From: Hippasteria phrygiana
Taxonomy: Eukaryota > Echinodermata > Asteroidea > Valvatida > Goniasteridae
Length of the DNA stretch: 64,000 nucleotides
Direction: 5' to 3'
Assembly: GCA_037893225.1 (NCBI GenBank)
Contig: JAZGUH010000333.1
Span: forward strand, 186,001-250,000
Below, in pieces: positions 31,001 to 46,039 of the stretch (its first letter is position 1; each line of letters starts with the position of its first letter). The position numbers and the translations under genes are program-made. The notes under the pieces were generated by a model. The model worked only from the letters and a program-made list of their open reading frames with translations, made no database searches and had not been told where the DNA came from.

Positions 31001-34000
31001 TAAGCCTGCATGCTGTCTATCTCACTAGGCCATTCCAGTTCTGTTCATGATGATCTTGGGTGGCCTCGAGGTCTTCACAGCCAGGAGCCGGATGTTGATC
31101 TCTCCTGAAGTTGATGGAAAAATCGAGTAAGCGAGTTAAGAATATTAAAATTAGTGTTAGAGTTAAGGGTTCGAGTTCAAGTGTTAGGGTTAAGGTTCGA
31201 GTTCAAGTGTTAGGGTTAAAGTTCGAGTTCAAGTGTTACAGTGCAAGTGTTACAGTGCAAGTGTTACAGTGCAAGTGTTACAGTGCAAGTGCAAGTGCTA
31301 GTGATCGGGTTAGAATGTGAGAGTAAGGGAGAAGGAGAGGTAGAGAGAGTGTTAGACTTACTCATCTACTAAACAGCGTAGGTCTATTGTGCTGATCTAA
31401 GCCTGCATGCTGTCTATCTCACTAGGCCATTCCAGTTCTGTCCATGATGATCTTGAGTGGCCTCGAGGTCTTGACAGCCAGCAGCCAGATGTTGATCTCT
31501 CCTGAAGTTGATGGAAAAATAGAGTAAGCGAGTTAAGAATATTGAAATTAGCGTTAGAGTTAAGGGTTTGAGTTCAAGTGTTAGGGTTAAGGTTCGAGTT
31601 CAAGTGTTACAGTGCAAGTGTTACAGTGCAAGTGTTACAGTGCAAGTGTTACAGTGCAAGTGTTACAGTGGAAGTGCAAGTGTTACAGTGCAAGTGATCG
31701 GGTTAGAATGTGAGAGTAAGGGAGAAGGAGAGGTAGAGAGAGTGTTAGACTTACTCATCTACTAAACAGCATAGGTCTATTGTGCTGATCTAAGCCTGCA
31801 TGCTGTCTATCTCACTAGGCCATTCCAGTTCTGTTCATGATGATCTTGGGTGGCCTCGAGGTATTGACAGCCAGGAGCCGGAAGTTCATCTTTCCTGAAG
31901 TTGATGGAAAAATAGAGTAAGCGAGTTAGGAATATTAAAATTAGTGTTAGAGTTAAGGGTTTGAGTTCAAGTGTTACAGTACAAGTGTTAGGGTTAAGGT
32001 TCGAGTTCAAGTGTTACAGTGCAAGTGTTACAGTGCAAGTGTTAGGGTTAAGGTTCGAGTGCAAGTGTTACAGTGCAAGTGTTACAGTGCAAGTGTTACA
32101 GTGCAAGTGTTACAGTTCAAGTGATCGGGTTAGAATGTGAGAGTAAGAGAGAAGGAGAGTCAGAGGTAGAGAGAGTGTTAGACTTACTCATCTACTAAAC
32201 AGCGTAGGTCTATTGTGCTGATCTAAGCCTGCATGCTGTCTATCTCACTAGGCCATTCCAGTTCTGTCCATGATGATCTTGAGTGGCCTCGAGGTCTTGA
32301 AAGCCAGGAGCCAGATGTTGATCTCTCCTGAAGTTGATGGAAAAATAGAGTAAGCGAGTTAAGAATATTGAAATTAGTGTTACAGTGCAAGTGTTACAGT
32401 GCAAGTGTTACAGTGCAAGTGTTACAGTGCAAGTGTTACAGTGCAAGTGTTACAGTGCAAGTGTTACAGTGCAAGTGTTACAGTGCAAGTGTTACAGTGC
32501 AAGTGTTACAGTGCAAGTGCTAGTGATCGGGTTAGAATGTGAGAGTAAGGGAGAAGGAGAGGTAGAGAGAGTGTTAGACTTACTCATCTACTAAACAGCG
32601 TAGGTCTATTGTGCTGATCTAAGCCTGCATGCTGTCTATCTCACTAGGCCATTCCAGTTCTGTCCATGATGATCTTGGGTGGCCTCGAGGTCTTGACAGC
32701 CAGGAGCCGGAAGTTGATCTCTCCTGAAGTTGATGGAAAAATAGAGTAAGCGAGTTAAGAATATTAAAATTAGTGTTAGAGTTAAGGGTTTGAGTTCAAG
32801 TGTTAGGGTTAAGGTTCGAGTTCAAGTGTTAGGGTTAAGATTCGAGTTCAAGTGTTACAGTGCAAGTGTTACAGTGCAAGTGTTACAGTGCAAGTGTTAC
32901 AGTGCAAGTGTTACAGTGCAAGTGTTACAGTGCAAGTGTTACAGTGCAAGTGTTACAGTGCAAGTGTTACAGTGCAAGTGCTAGTGATCGGGTTAGAATG
33001 TGAGAGTAAGGGAGAAGGAGAGGTAGAGAGAGTGTTAGACTTACTCATCTACTAAACAGCATAGGTCTATTGTGCTGATCTAAGCCTGCATGCTGTCTAT
33101 CTCACTAGGCCATTCCAGTTCTGTCCATGATGATCTTGAGTGGCCTCGAGGTCTTGACAGCCAGCAGCCAGATGTTGATCTCTCCTGAAGTTGATGGAAA
33201 AATAGAGTAAGCGAGTTAAGAATAATGAAATCAGTGTTAGAGTTAAGGGTTTGAGTGCAAGTGTTACAGTGCAAGTGTTACAGTGCAAGTGTTACAGTGC
33301 AAGTGTTACAGTGCAAGTGTTAGTGATCGGGTTAGAATGTGAGAGTAAGAGAGAAGGAGAGTCAGAGGTAGAGAGAGTGTTAGACTTACTCATCTACTAA
33401 ACAGCGTAGGTCTATTGTGCTGATCTAAGCCTGCATGCTGTCTATCTCACTAGGCCATTCCAGTTCTGTCCATGATGATCTTGAGTGGCCTCGAGGTCTT
33501 GACAGCCAGGAGCCAGATGTTGATCTCTCCTGAAGTTGATGGAAAAATAGAGTAAGCGAGTTAAGAATATTGAAATTAGTGTTACAGTGCAAGTGTTACA
33601 GTGCAAGTGTTACAGTGCAAGTGTTACAGTGCAAGTGTTACAGTGCAAGTGTTACAGTGCAAGTGTTACAGTGCAAGTGTTACAGTGCAAGTGTTACAGT
33701 GCAAGTGTTACAGTGCAAGTGCTAGTGATCGGGTTAGAATGTGAGAGTAAGGGAGAAGGAGAGGTAGAGAGAGTGTTAGACTTACTCATCTACTAAACAG
33801 CGTAGGTCTATTGTGCTGATCTAAGCCTGCATGCTGTCTATCTCACTAGGCCATTCCAGTTCTGTCCATGATGATCTTGGGTGGCCTCGAGGTCTTGACA
33901 GCCAGGAGCCGGAAGTTGATCTCTCCTGAAGTTGATGGAAAAATAGAGTAAGCGAGTTAAGAATATTAAAATTAGTGTTAGAGTTAAGGGTTTGAGTTCA

Positions 34001-37000
34001 AGTGTTAGGGTTAAGGTTCGAGTTCAAGTGTTAGGGTTAAGATTCGAGTTCAAGTGTTACAGTGCAAGTGTTATGTTTAAGGTTCGAGTTCAAGTGTTAC
34101 AGTGCAAGTGTTAGGTTTAAGGTTCGAGTTCAAGTGTTACAGTGCAAGTGTTAGGGTTAGGGTTAAGGTTCGAGTTCAAGTGTTACAGTGCAAGTGTTAG
34201 GGTTAAGGTTCGAGTGCAAGTGTTAGGGTTAAGGTTCGAGTGCAAGTGTTACAGTGCAAGTGTTACAGTGCAAGTGTTACAGTGCAAGTGTTACAGTGCA
34301 AGTGTTACAGTGCAAGTGTTACAGTGCAAGTGTTACAGTGCAAGTGTTACAGTGCAAGTGTTACAGTGCAAGTGTTACAGTGCAAGTGTTACAGTGCAAG
34401 TGTTACAGTGCAAGTGTTACAGTGCAAGTGCTAGTGATCGGGTTAGAATGTGAGAGTAAGGGAGAAGGAGAGGTAGAGAGAGTGTTAGACTTACTCATCT
34501 ACTAAACAGCATAGGTCTATTGTGCTGATCTAAGCCTGCATGCTGTCTATCTCACTAGGCCATTCCAGTTCTGTCCATGATGATCTTGAGTGGCCTCGAG
34601 GTCTTGACAGCCAGCAGCCAGATGTTGATCTCTCCTGAAGTTGATGGAAAAATAGAGTAAGCGAGTTAAGAATAATGAAATCAGTGTTAGAGTTAAGGGT
34701 TTGAGTGCAAGTGTTACAGTGCAAGTGTTACAGTGCAAGTGTTACAGTGCAAGTGTTACAGTGCAAGTGTTAGTGATCGGGTTAGAATGTGAGAGTAAGA
34801 GAGAAGGAGAGTCAGAGGTAGAGAGAGTGTTAGACTTACTCATCTACTAAACAGCGTAGGTCTATTGTGCTGATCTAAGCCTGCATGCTGTCTATCTCAC
34901 TAGGCCATTCCAGTTCTGTCCATGATGATCTTGAGTGGCCTCGAGGTCTTGACAGCCAGGAGCCAGATGTTGATCTCTCCTGAAGTTGATGGACAAATAG
35001 AGTAAGCAAGTTAAGAATATTGAAATTAGTGTTACAGTGCAAGTGTTACAGTGCAAGTGTTACAGTGCAAGTGTTACAGTGCAAGTGATCGGGTTAGAAT
35101 GTGAGAGTAAGAGAGAAGGAGAGTCACAGGTAGAGAGAGTGCTAGACTTACTCATCTACTAAACAACATAGGTCTATTGTGTTGATCTAAGCCTGCATGC
35201 TGTCTATCTCACTAGGCCATTCCAGTTCTGTTCATGATGATCTTGGGTGGTCTCGAGGTCTTCACAGCCAGGAGCCGGATGTTGATCTCTTCTGAAGTTG
35301 ATGGAAAAATTGAGTAAGCGAGTTAAGAATATTGAAATTAGTGTTACAGTGCAAGTGTTACAGTGCAAGTGTTACAGTGCAAGTGTTACAGTGCAAGTGT
35401 TACAGTGCAAGTGTTACAGTGCAAGTGATCGGGTTAGAATGTGAGAGTAAGAGAGAAGGAGAGTCAGAGGTAGAGAGAGTGCTAGACTTACTCATCTACT
35501 AAACAGCATAGGTCTATTGTGGTGATCTAAGCCTGCATGCTGTCTATCTCACTAGGCCATTCCAGTTCTGTTCATGATGATCTTGGGTGGCCTCGAGGTC
35601 TTGACAGCCAGGAGCCGGAAGTTGATCTCTCCTGAAGTTGATGGAAAAATAGAGTAAGCGAGTTAGGAATATTAAAATTAGTGTTAGAGTTAAGGGTTTG
35701 AGTTCAAGTGTTACAGTGCAAGTGTTAGAGTTAAGGGTTTGAGTTCAAGTGTTACAGTGCAAGTGTTACAGTGCAAGTGTTACAGTGCAAGTGTTACAGT
35801 GCAAGTGTTACAGTGCAAGTGTTACAGTGCAAGTGTTACAGTGCAAGTGTTACAGTGCAAGTGTTACAGTGCAAGTGTTACAGTGCAAGTGTTACAGTGC
35901 AAGTGTTACAGTGCAAGTGTTACAGTGCAAGTGTTACAGTGCAAGTGTTACAGTGCAAGTGTTACAGTGCAAGTGCTAGTGATCGGGTTAGAATGTGAGA
36001 GTAAGGGAGAAGGAGAGGTAGAGAGAGTGTTAGACTTACTCATCTACTAAACAGCGTAGGTCTATTGTGCTGATCTAAGCCTGCATGCTGTCTATCTCAC
36101 TAGGCCATTCCAGTTCTGTCCATGATGATCTTGGGTGGCCTCGAGGTCTTGACAGCCAGGAGCCGGAAGTTGATCTCTCCTGAAGTTGATGGAAAAATAG
36201 AGTAAGCGAGTTAAGAATATTAAAATTAGTGTTAGAGTTAAGGGTTTGAGTTCAAGTGTTAGGGTTAAGGTTCGAGTTCAAGTGTTAGGGTTAAGATTCG
36301 AGTTCAAGTGTTACAGTGCAAGTGTTATGTTTAAGGTTCGAGTTCAAGTGTTACAGTGCAAGTGTTAGGTTTAAGGTTCGAGTTCAAGTGTTACAGTGCA
36401 AGTGTTAGGGTTAGGGTTAAGGTTCGAGTTCAAGTGTTACAGTGCAAGTGTTAGGGTTAAGGTTCGAGTGCAAGTGTTAGGGTTAAGGTTCGAGTGCAAG
36501 TGTTACAGTGCAAGTGTTACAGTGCAAGTGTTACAGTGCAAGTGTTACAGTGCAAGTGTTACAGTGCAAGTGTTACAGTGCAAGTGTTACAGTGCAAGTG
36601 TTACAGTGCAAGTGTTACAGTGCAAGTGTTACAGTGCAAGTGTTACAGTGCAAGTGCTAGTGATCGGGTTAGAATGTGAGAGTAAGGGAGAAGGAGAGGT
36701 AGAGAGAGTGTTAGACTTACTCATCTACTAAACAGCATAGGTCTATTGTGCTGATCTAAGCCTGCATGCTGTCTATCTCACTAGGCCATTCCAGTTCTGT
36801 CCATGATGATCTTGAGTGGCCTCGAGGTCTTGACAGCCAGCAGCCAGATGTTGATCTCTCCTGAAGTTGATGGAAAAATAGAGTAAGCGAGTTAAGAATA
36901 ATGAAATCAGTGTTAGAGTTAAGGGTTTGAGTGCAAGTGTTACAGTGCAAGTGTTACAGTGCAAGTGTTACAGTGCAAGTGTTACAGTGCAAGTGTTAGT

Positions 37001-40000
37001 GATCGGGTTAGAATGTGAGAGTAAGAGAGAAGGAGAGTCAGAGGTAGAGAGAGTGTTAGACTTACTCATCTACTAAACAGCGTAGGTCTATTGTGCTGAT
37101 CTAAGCCTGCATGCTGTCTATCTCACTAGGCCATTCCAGTTCTGTCCATGATGATCTTGAGTGGCCTCGAGGTCTTGACAGCCAGGAGCCAGATGTTGAT
37201 CTCTCCTGAAGTTGATGGACAAATAGAGTAAGCAAGTTAAGAATATTGAAATTAGTGTTACAGTGCAAGTGTTACAGTGCAAGTGTTACAGTGCAAGTGT
37301 TACAGTGCAAGTGATCGGGTTAGAATGTGAGAGTAAGAGAGAAGGAGAGTCACAGGTAGAGAGAGTGCTAGACTTACTCATCTACTAAACAACATAGGTC
37401 TATTGTGTTGATCTAAGCCTGCATGCTGTCTATCTCACTAGGCCATTCCAGTTCTGTTCATGATGATCTTGGGTGGTCTCGAGGTCTTCACAGCCAGGAG
37501 CCGGATGTTGATCTCTTCTGAAGTTGATGGAAAAATTGAGTAAGCGAGTTAAGAATATTGAAATTAGTGTTACAGTGCAAGTGTTACAGTGCAAGTGTTA
37601 CAGTGCAAGTGTTACAGTGCAAGTGTTACAGTGCAAGTGTTACAGTGCAAGTGATCGGGTTAGAATGTGAGAGTAAGAGAGAAGGAGAGTCAGAGGTAGA
37701 GAGAGTGCTAGACTTACTCATCTACTAAACAGCATAGGTCTATTGTGGTGATCTAAGCCTGCATGCTGTCTATCTCACTAGGCCATTCCAGTTCTGTTCA
37801 TGATGATCTTGGGTGGCCTCGAGGTCTTGACAGCCAGGAGCCGGAAGTTGATCTCTCCTGAAGTTGATGGAAAAATAGAGTAAGCGAGTTAGGAATATTA
37901 AAATTAGTGTTAGAGTTAAGGGTTTGAGTTCAAGTGTTACAGTGCAAGTGTTAGAGTTAAGGGTTTGAGTTCAAGTGTTACAGTGCAAGTGTTACAGTGC
38001 AAGTGTTACAGTGCAAGTGTTACAGTGCAAGTGTTACAGTGCAAGTGTTACAGTGCAAGTGTTACAGTGCAAGTGTTACAGTGCAAGTGTTACAGTGCAA
38101 GTGTTACAGTGCAAGTGTTACAGTGCAAGTGTTACAGTGCAAGTGTTACAGTGCAAGTGTTACAGTGCAAGTGTTACAGTGCAAGTGTTACAGTGCAAGT
38201 GTTACAGTGCAAGTGTTACAGTGCAAGTGTTACAGTGCAAGTGCTAGTGATCGGGTTAGAATGTGAGAGTAAGGGAGAAGGAGAGGTAGAGAGAGTGTTA
38301 GACTTACTCATCTACTAAACAGCGTAGGTCTATTGTGCTGATCTAAGCCTGCATGCTGTCTATCTCACTAGGCCATTCCAGTTCTGTCCATGATGATCTT
38401 GGGTGGCCTCGAGGTCTTGACAGCCAGGAGCCGGAAGTTGATCTCTCCTGAAGTTGATGGAAAAATAGAGTAAGCGAGTTAAGAATATTAAAATTAGTGT
38501 TAGAGTTAAGGGTTTGAGTTCAAGTGTTAGGGTTAAGGTTCGAGTTCAAGTGTTAGGGTTAAGATTCGAGTTCAAGTGTTACAGTGCAAGTGTTATGTTT
38601 AAGGTTCGAGTTCAAGTGTTACAGTGCAAGTGTTAGGTTTAAGGTTCGAGTTCAAGTGTTACAGTGCAAGTGTTAGGGTTAGGGTTAAGGTTCGAGTTCA
38701 AGTGTTACAGTGCAAGTGTTAGGGTTAAGGTTCGAGTGCAAGTGTTAGGGTTAAGGTTCGAGTGCAAGTGTTACAGTGCAAGTGTTACAGTGCAAGTGTT
38801 ACAGTGCAAGTATTACAGTGCAAGTGTTACAGTGCAAGTGTTACAGTGCAAGTGTTACAGTGCAAGTGCTAGTGATCGGGTTAGAATGTGAGAGTAAGGG
38901 AGAAGGAGAGGTAGAGAGAGTGTTAGACTTACTCATCTACTAAACAGCATAGGTCTATTGTGCTGATCTAAGCCTGCATGCTGTCTATCTCACTAGGCCA
39001 TTCCAGTTCTGTCCATGATGATCTTGAGTGGCCTCGAGGTCTTGACAGCCAGCAGCCAGATGTTGATCTCTCCTGAAGTTGATGGAAAAATAGAGTAAGC
39101 GAGTTAAGAATATTGAAATTAGTGTTAGAGTTAAGGGTTTGAGTTCAAGTGTTAGGGTTAAGGTTCGAGTGCAAGTGTTACAGTGCAAGTGTTAGGTTTA
39201 AGGTTCGAGTTCAAGTGTTACAGTGCAAGTGTTAGGGTTAGGGTTAAGGTTCGAGTTCAAGTGTTACAGTGCAAGTGTTAGAGTTAAGGTTACAGTGCAA
39301 GTGTTACAGTGCAAGTGTTACAGTGCAAGTGTTACAGTGCAAGTGTTAGGGTTAAGGTTCGAGTGCAAGTGTTACAGTGCAATGTTACAGTGCAAGTGTT
39401 ACAGTGCAAGTGTTACAGTGCAAGTGTTACAGTGCAAGTGTTACAGTTCAAGTGATCGGGTTAGAATGTGAGAGTAAGAGAGAAGGAGAGTCAGAGGTAG
39501 AGAGAGTGTTAGACTTACTCATCAACTAAACAGCGTAGGTCTATTGTGCTGATCTAAGCCTGCATGCTGTCTATCTCACTAGGCCATTCCAGTTCTGTCC
39601 ATGATGATCTTGAGTGGCCTCGAGGTCTTGACAGCCAGGAGCCAGATGTTGATCTCTCCTGAAGTTGATGGAAAAATAGAGTAAGCGAGTTAAGAATATT
39701 GAAATTAGTGTTACAGTGCAAGTGTTACAGTGCAAGTGTTACAGTGCAAGTGTTACAGTGCAAGTGTTACAGTGCAAGTGTTACAGTGCAAGTGTTACAG
39801 TGCAAGTGTTACAGTGCAAGTGTTACAGTGCAAGTGCTAGTGATCGGGTTAGAATGTGAGAGTAAGGGAGAAGGAGAGGTAGAGAGAGTGTTAGACTTAC
39901 TCATCTACTAAACAGCGTAGGTCTATTGTGCTGATCTAAGCCTGCATGCTGTCTATCTCACTAGGCCATTCCAGTTCTGTCCATGATGATCTTGGGTGGC

Positions 40001-41614
40001 CTCGAGGTCTTGACAGCCAGGAGCCGGAAGTTGATCTCTCCTGAAGTTGATGGAAAAATAGAGTAAGCGAGTTAAGAATATTAAAATTAGTGTTAGAGTT
40101 AAGGGTTTGAGTTTAAGTGTTAGGGTTAAGGTTCGAGTTCAAGTGTTAGGGTTAAGATTCGAGTTCAAGTGTTACAGTGCAAGTGTTATGTTTAAGGTTC
40201 GAGTTCAAGTGTTACAGTGCAAGTGTTAGGTTTAAGGTTCGAGTTCAAGTGTTACAGTGCAAGTGTTAGGGTTAGGGTTAAGGTTCGAGTTCAAGTGTTA
40301 CAGTGCAAGTGTTAGGGTTAAGGTTCGAGTGCAAGTGTTAGGGTTAAGGTTCGAGTGCAAGTGTTACAGTGCAAGTGTTACAGTGCAAGTGTTACAGTGC
40401 AAGTGTTACAGTGCAAGTGTTACAGTGCAAGTGTTACAGTGCAAGTGTTACAGTGCAAGTGTTACAGTGCAAGTGTTACAGTGCAAGTGTTACAGTGCAA
40501 GTGCTAGTGATCGGGTTAGAATGTGAGAGTAAGGGAGAAGGAGAGGTAGAGAGAGTGTTAGACTTACTCATCTACTAAACAGCATAGGTCTATTGTGCTG
40601 ATCTAAGCCTGCATGCTGTCTATCTCACTAGGCCATTCCAGTTCTGTCCATGATGATCTTGAGTGGCCTCGAGGTCTTGACAGCCAGCAGCCAGATGTTG
40701 ATCTCTCCTGAAGTTGATGGAAAAATAGAGTAAGCGAGTTAAGAATATTGAAATTAGTGTTAGAGTTAAGGGTTTGAGTTCAAGTGTTAGGGTTAAGGTT
40801 CGAGTGCAAGTGTTACAGTGCAAGTGTTAGGTTTAAGGTTCGAGTTCAAGTGTTACAGTGCAAGTGTTAGGGTTAGGGTTAAGGTTCGAGTTCAAGTGTT
40901 ACAGTGCAAGTGTTAGGGTTAAGGTTACAGTGCAAGTGTTACAGTGCAAGTGTTACAGAGCAAGTGTTACAGTGCAAGAGTTAGGTTTAAGGTTCGAGTT
41001 TAAGTGTTACAGTGGAAGTGTTAGGGTTAGGGTTAAGGTTCGAGTTCAAGTGTTACAGTGCAAGTGTTAGGGTTAAGGTTCGAGTGCAAGTGTTACAGTG
41101 GAAGTGTTAGGGTTAGGGTTAAGGTTCGAGTGCAAGTGTTACAGTGCAAGTGTTACAGTGCAAGTGTTACAGTGCAAGTGTTACAGTGCAAGTGCTAGTG
41201 ATCGGGTTAGAATGTGAGAGTAAGGGAGAAGGAGAGGTAGAGAGAGTGTTAGACTTACTCATCTACTAAACAGCGTAGGTCTATTGTGCTGATCTAAGCC
41301 TGCATGCTGTCTATCTCACTAGGCCATTCCAGTTCTGTCCATGATGATCTTGGGTGGCCTCGAGGTCTTGACAGCCAGGAGCCGGAAGTTGATCTCTCCT
41401 GAAGTTGATGGAAAAATAGAGTAAGCGAGTTAAGAATATTAAAATTAGTGTTAGAGTTAAGGGTTTGAGTTCAAGTGTTAGGGTTAAGGTTCGAGTTCAA
41501 GTGTTAGGGTTAAGATTCGAGTTCAAGTGTTACAGTGCAAGTGTTATGTTTAAGGTTCGAGTTCAAGTGTTACAGTGCAAGTGTTAGGTTTAAGGTTCGA
41601 GTTCAAGTGTTACA

Positions 41615-44600
41615 GTGCAAGTGTTAGGGTTAGGGTTAAGGTTCGAGTTCAAGTGTTACAGTGCAAGTGTTAGGGTTAAGGTTCGAGTGCAAGTGTTAGG
41701 GTTAAGGTTCGAGTGCAAGTGTTACAGTGCAAGTGTTACAGTGCAAGTGTTACAGTGCAAGTGTTACAGTGCAAGTGTTACAGTGCAAGTGTTACAGTGC
41801 AAGTGTTACAGTGCAAGTGTTACAGTGCAAGTGTTACAGTGCAAGTGCTAGTGATCGGGTTAGAATGTGAGAGTAAGGGAGAAGGAGAGGTAGAGAGAGT
41901 GTTAGACTTACTCATCTACTAAACAGCATAGGTCTATTGTGCTGATCTAAGCCTGCATGCTGTCTATCTCACTAGGCCATTCCAGTTCTGTCCATGATGA
42001 TCTTGAGTGGCCTCGAGGTCTTGACAGCCAGCAGCCAGATGTTGATCTCTCCTGAAGTTGATGGAAAAATAGAGTAAGCGAGTTAAGAATATTAAAATTA
42101 GTGTTAGAGTTAAGGGTTTGAGTTCAAGTGTTAGGGTTAAGGTTCGAGTTCAAGTGTTAGGGTTAAGATTCGAGTTCAAGTGTTACAGTGCAAGTGTTAT
42201 GTTTAAGGTTCGAGTTCAAGTGTTACAGTGCAAGTGTTAGGTTTAAGGTTCGAGTTCAAGTGTTACAGTGCAAGTGTTAGGGTTAGGGTTAAGGTTCGAG
42301 TTCAAGTGTTACAGTGCAAGTGTTAGGGTTAAGGTTCGAGTGCAAGTGTTAGGGTTAAGGTTCGAGTGCAAGTGTTACAGTGCAAGTGTTACAGTGCAAG
42401 TGTTACAGTGCAAGTGTTACAGTGCAAGTGTTACAGTGCAAGTGTTACAGTGCAAGTGTTACAGTGCAAGTGTTACAGTGCAAGTGTTACAGTGCAAGTG
42501 TTACAGTGCAAGTGCTAGTGATCGGGTTAGAATGTGAGAGTAAGGGAGAAGGAGAGGTAGAGAGAGTGTTAGACTTACTCATCTACTAAACAGCATAGGT
42601 CTATTGTGCTGATCTAAGCCTGCATGCTGTCTATCTCACTAGGCCATTCCAGTTCTGTCCATGATGATCTTGAGTGGCCTCGAGGTCTTGACAGCCAGCA
42701 GCCAGATGTTGATCTCTCCTGAAGTTGATGGAAAAATAGAGTAAGCGAGTTAAGAATATTGAAATTAGTGTTAGAGTTAAGGGTTTGAGTTCAAGTGTTA
42801 GGGTTAAGGTTCGAGTGCAAGTGTTACAGTGCAAGTGTTAGGTTTAAGGTTCGAGTTCAAGTGTTACAGTGCAAGTGTTAGGGTTAGGGTTAAGGTTCGA
42901 GTTCAAGTGTTACAGTGCAAGTGTTAGGGTTAAGGTTACAGTGCAAGTGTTACAGTGCAAGTGTTACAGAGCAAGTGTTACAGTGCAAGAGTTAGGTTTA
43001 AGGTTCGAGTTTAAGTGTTACAGTGGAAGTGTTAGGGTTAGGGTTAAGGTTCGAGTTCAAGTGTTACAGTGCAAGTGTTAGGGTTAAGGTTCGAGTGCAA
43101 GTGTTACAGTGCAAGTGTTACAGTGCAAGTGTTACAGTGCAAGTGTTACAGTGCAAGTGTTACAGTGCAAGTGTTACAGTGCAAGTGTTACAGTGCAAGT
43201 GTTACAGTGCAAGTGTTACAGTGCAAGTGTTACAGTGCAAGTGTTACAGTGCAAGTGCTAGTGATCGGGTTAGAATGTGAGAGTTAGGGAGAAGGAGAGG
43301 TAGAGAGAGTGTTAGACTTACTCATCTACTAAACAGCATAGGTCTATTGTGCTGATCTAAGCCTGCATGCTGTCTATCTCACTAGGCCATTCCAGTTCTG
43401 TTCATGATGATCTTGGGTGGCCTCGAGGTCTTGACAGCCAGGAGCCGGAAGTTGATCTCTCCTGAAGTTGATGGAAAAATAGAGTAAGCGAGTTAGGAAT
43501 ATTAAAATTAGTGTTAGAGTTAAGGGTTTGAGTTCAAGTGTTACAGCACAAGTGTTAGGGTTAAGGTTCGAGTTCAAGTGTTACAGTGCAAGTGTTACAG
43601 TGCAAGTGTTACAGTGCAAGTGTTACAGTGCAAGTGTTACAGTGCAAGTGTTACAGTTCAAGTGATCGGGTTAGAATGTGAGAGTAAGAGAGAAGGAGAG
43701 TCAGAGGTAGAGAGAGTGTTAGACTTACTCATCTACTAAACAGCATAGGTCTATTGTGCTCATCTAAGCCTGCATGCTGTCTATCTCACTAGGCCATTCC
43801 AGTTCTGTTCATGATGATCTTGGGTGGCCTCGAGGTCTTCACAGCCAGGAGCCGGATGTTGATCTCTCCTGAAGTTGATGGAAAAATCGAGTAAGCGAGT
43901 TAAGAATATTAAAATTAGTGTTAGAGTTAAGGGTTCGAGTTCAAGTGTTAGGGTTAAGGTTCGAGTTCAAGTGTTAGGGTTAAAGTTCGAGTTCAAGTGT
44001 TACAGTGCAAGTGTTACAGTGCAAGTGTTACAGTGCAAGTGTTACAGTGCAAGTGCAAGTGCTAGTGATCGGGTTAGAATGTGAGAGTAAGGGAGAAGGA
44101 GAGGTAGAGAGAGTGTTAGACTTACTCATCTACTAAACAGCGTAGGTCTATTGTGCTGATCTAAGCCTGCATGCTGTCTATCTCACTAGGCCATTCCAGT
44201 TCTGTCCATGATGATCTTGAGTGGCCTCGAGGTCTTGACAGCCAGCAGCCAGATGTTGATCTCTCCTGAAGTTGATGGAAAAATAGAGTAAGCGAGTTAA
44301 GAATATTGAAATTAGCGTTAGAGTTAAGGGTTTGAGTTCAAGTGTTAGGGTTAAGGTTCGAGTTCAAGTGTTACAGTGCAAGTGTTACAGTGCAAGTGTT
44401 ACAGTGCAAGTGTTACAGTGCAAGTGTTACAGTGGAAGTGCAAGTGTTACAGTGCAAGTGATCGGGTTAGAATGTGAGAGTAAGGGAGAAGGAGAGGTAG
44501 AGAGAGTGTTAGACTTACTCATCTACTAAACAGCATAGGTCTATTGTGCTGATCTAAGCCTGCATGCTGTCTATCTCACTAGGCCATTCCAGTTCTGTTC

Positions 44601-46039
44601 ATGATGATCTTGGGTGGCCTCGAGGTATTGACAGCCAGGAGCCGGAAGTTGATCTTTCCTGAAGTTGATGGAAAAATAGAGTAAGCGAGTTAGGAATATT
44701 AAAATTAGTGTTAGAGTTAAGGGTTTGAGTTCAAGTGTTACAGTACAAGTGTTAGGGTTAAGGTTCGAGTTCAAGTGTTACAGTGCAAGTGTTACAGTGC
44801 AAGTGTTAGGGTTAAGGTTCGAGTGCAAGTGTTACAGTGCAAGTGTTACAGTGCAAGTGTTACAGTGCAAGTGTTACAGTTCAAGTGATCGGGTTAGAAT
44901 GTGAGAGTAAGAGAGAAGGAGAGTCAGAGGTAGAGAGAGTGTTAGACTTACTCATCTACTAAACAGCGTAGGTCTATTGTGCTGATCTAAGCCTGCATGC
45001 TGTCTATCTCACTAGGCCATTCCAGTTCTGTCCATGATGATCTTGAGTGGCCTCGAGGTCTTGACAGCCAGGAGCCAGATGTTGATCTCTCCTGAAGTTG
45101 ATGGAAAAATAGAGTAAGCGAGTTAAGAATATTGAAATTAGTGTTACAGTGCAAGTGTTACAGTGCAAGTGTTACAGTGCAAGTGTTACAGTGCAAGTGT
45201 TACAGTGCAAGTGTTACAGTGCAAGTGCTAGTGATCGGGTTAGAATGTGAGAGTAAGGGAGAAGGAGAGGTAGAGAGAGTGTTAGACTTACTCATCTACT
45301 AAACAGCGTAGGTCTATTGTGCTGATCTAAGCCTGCATGCTGTCTATCTCACTAGGCCATTCCAGTTCTGTCCATGATGATCTTGGGTGGCCTCGAGGTC
45401 TTGACAGCCAGGAGCCGGAAGTTGATCTCTCCTGAAGTTGATGGAAAAATAGAGTAAGCGAGTTAAGAATATTAAAATTAGTGTTAGAGTTAAGGGTTTG
45501 AGTTCAAGTGTTAGGGTTAAGGTTCGAGTTCAAGTGTTAGGGTTAAGATTCGAGTTCAAGTGTTACAGTGCAAGTGTTATGTTTAAGGTTCGAGTTCAAG
45601 TGTTACAGTGCAAGTGTTAGGTTTAAGGTTCGAGTTCAAGTGTTACAGTGCAAGTGTTAGGGTTAGGGTTAAGGTTCGAGTTCAAGTGTTACAGTGCAAG
45701 TGTTAGGGTTAAGGTTCGAGTGCAAGTGTTAGGGTTAAGGTTCGAGTGCAAGTGTTACAGTGCAAGTGTTACAGTGCAAGTGTTACAGTGCAAGTGTTAC
45801 AGTGCAAGTGTTACAGTGCAAGTGTTACAGTGCAAGTGTTACAGTGCAAGTGTTACAGTGCAAGTGTTACAGTGCAAGTGTTACAGTGCAAGTGTTACAG
45901 TGCAAGTGTTACAGTGCAAGTGTTACAGTGCAAGTGTTACAGTGCAAGTGTTACAGTGCAAGTGCTAGTGATCGGGTTAGAATGTGAGAGTAAGGGAGAA
46001 GGAGAGGTAGAGAGAGTGTTAGACTTACTCATCTACTAA
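41615..46039. repeat. Higher-order repeat block, copy at 41.6 kb
   Basis: The order and variants of about seven cores here recur at 51157-55609. The offset is 9542 bp up to the spacer at 45140 and 9570 bp after it. The 28-bp change equals two 14-bp units (six versus eight copies). Confidence 0.75.
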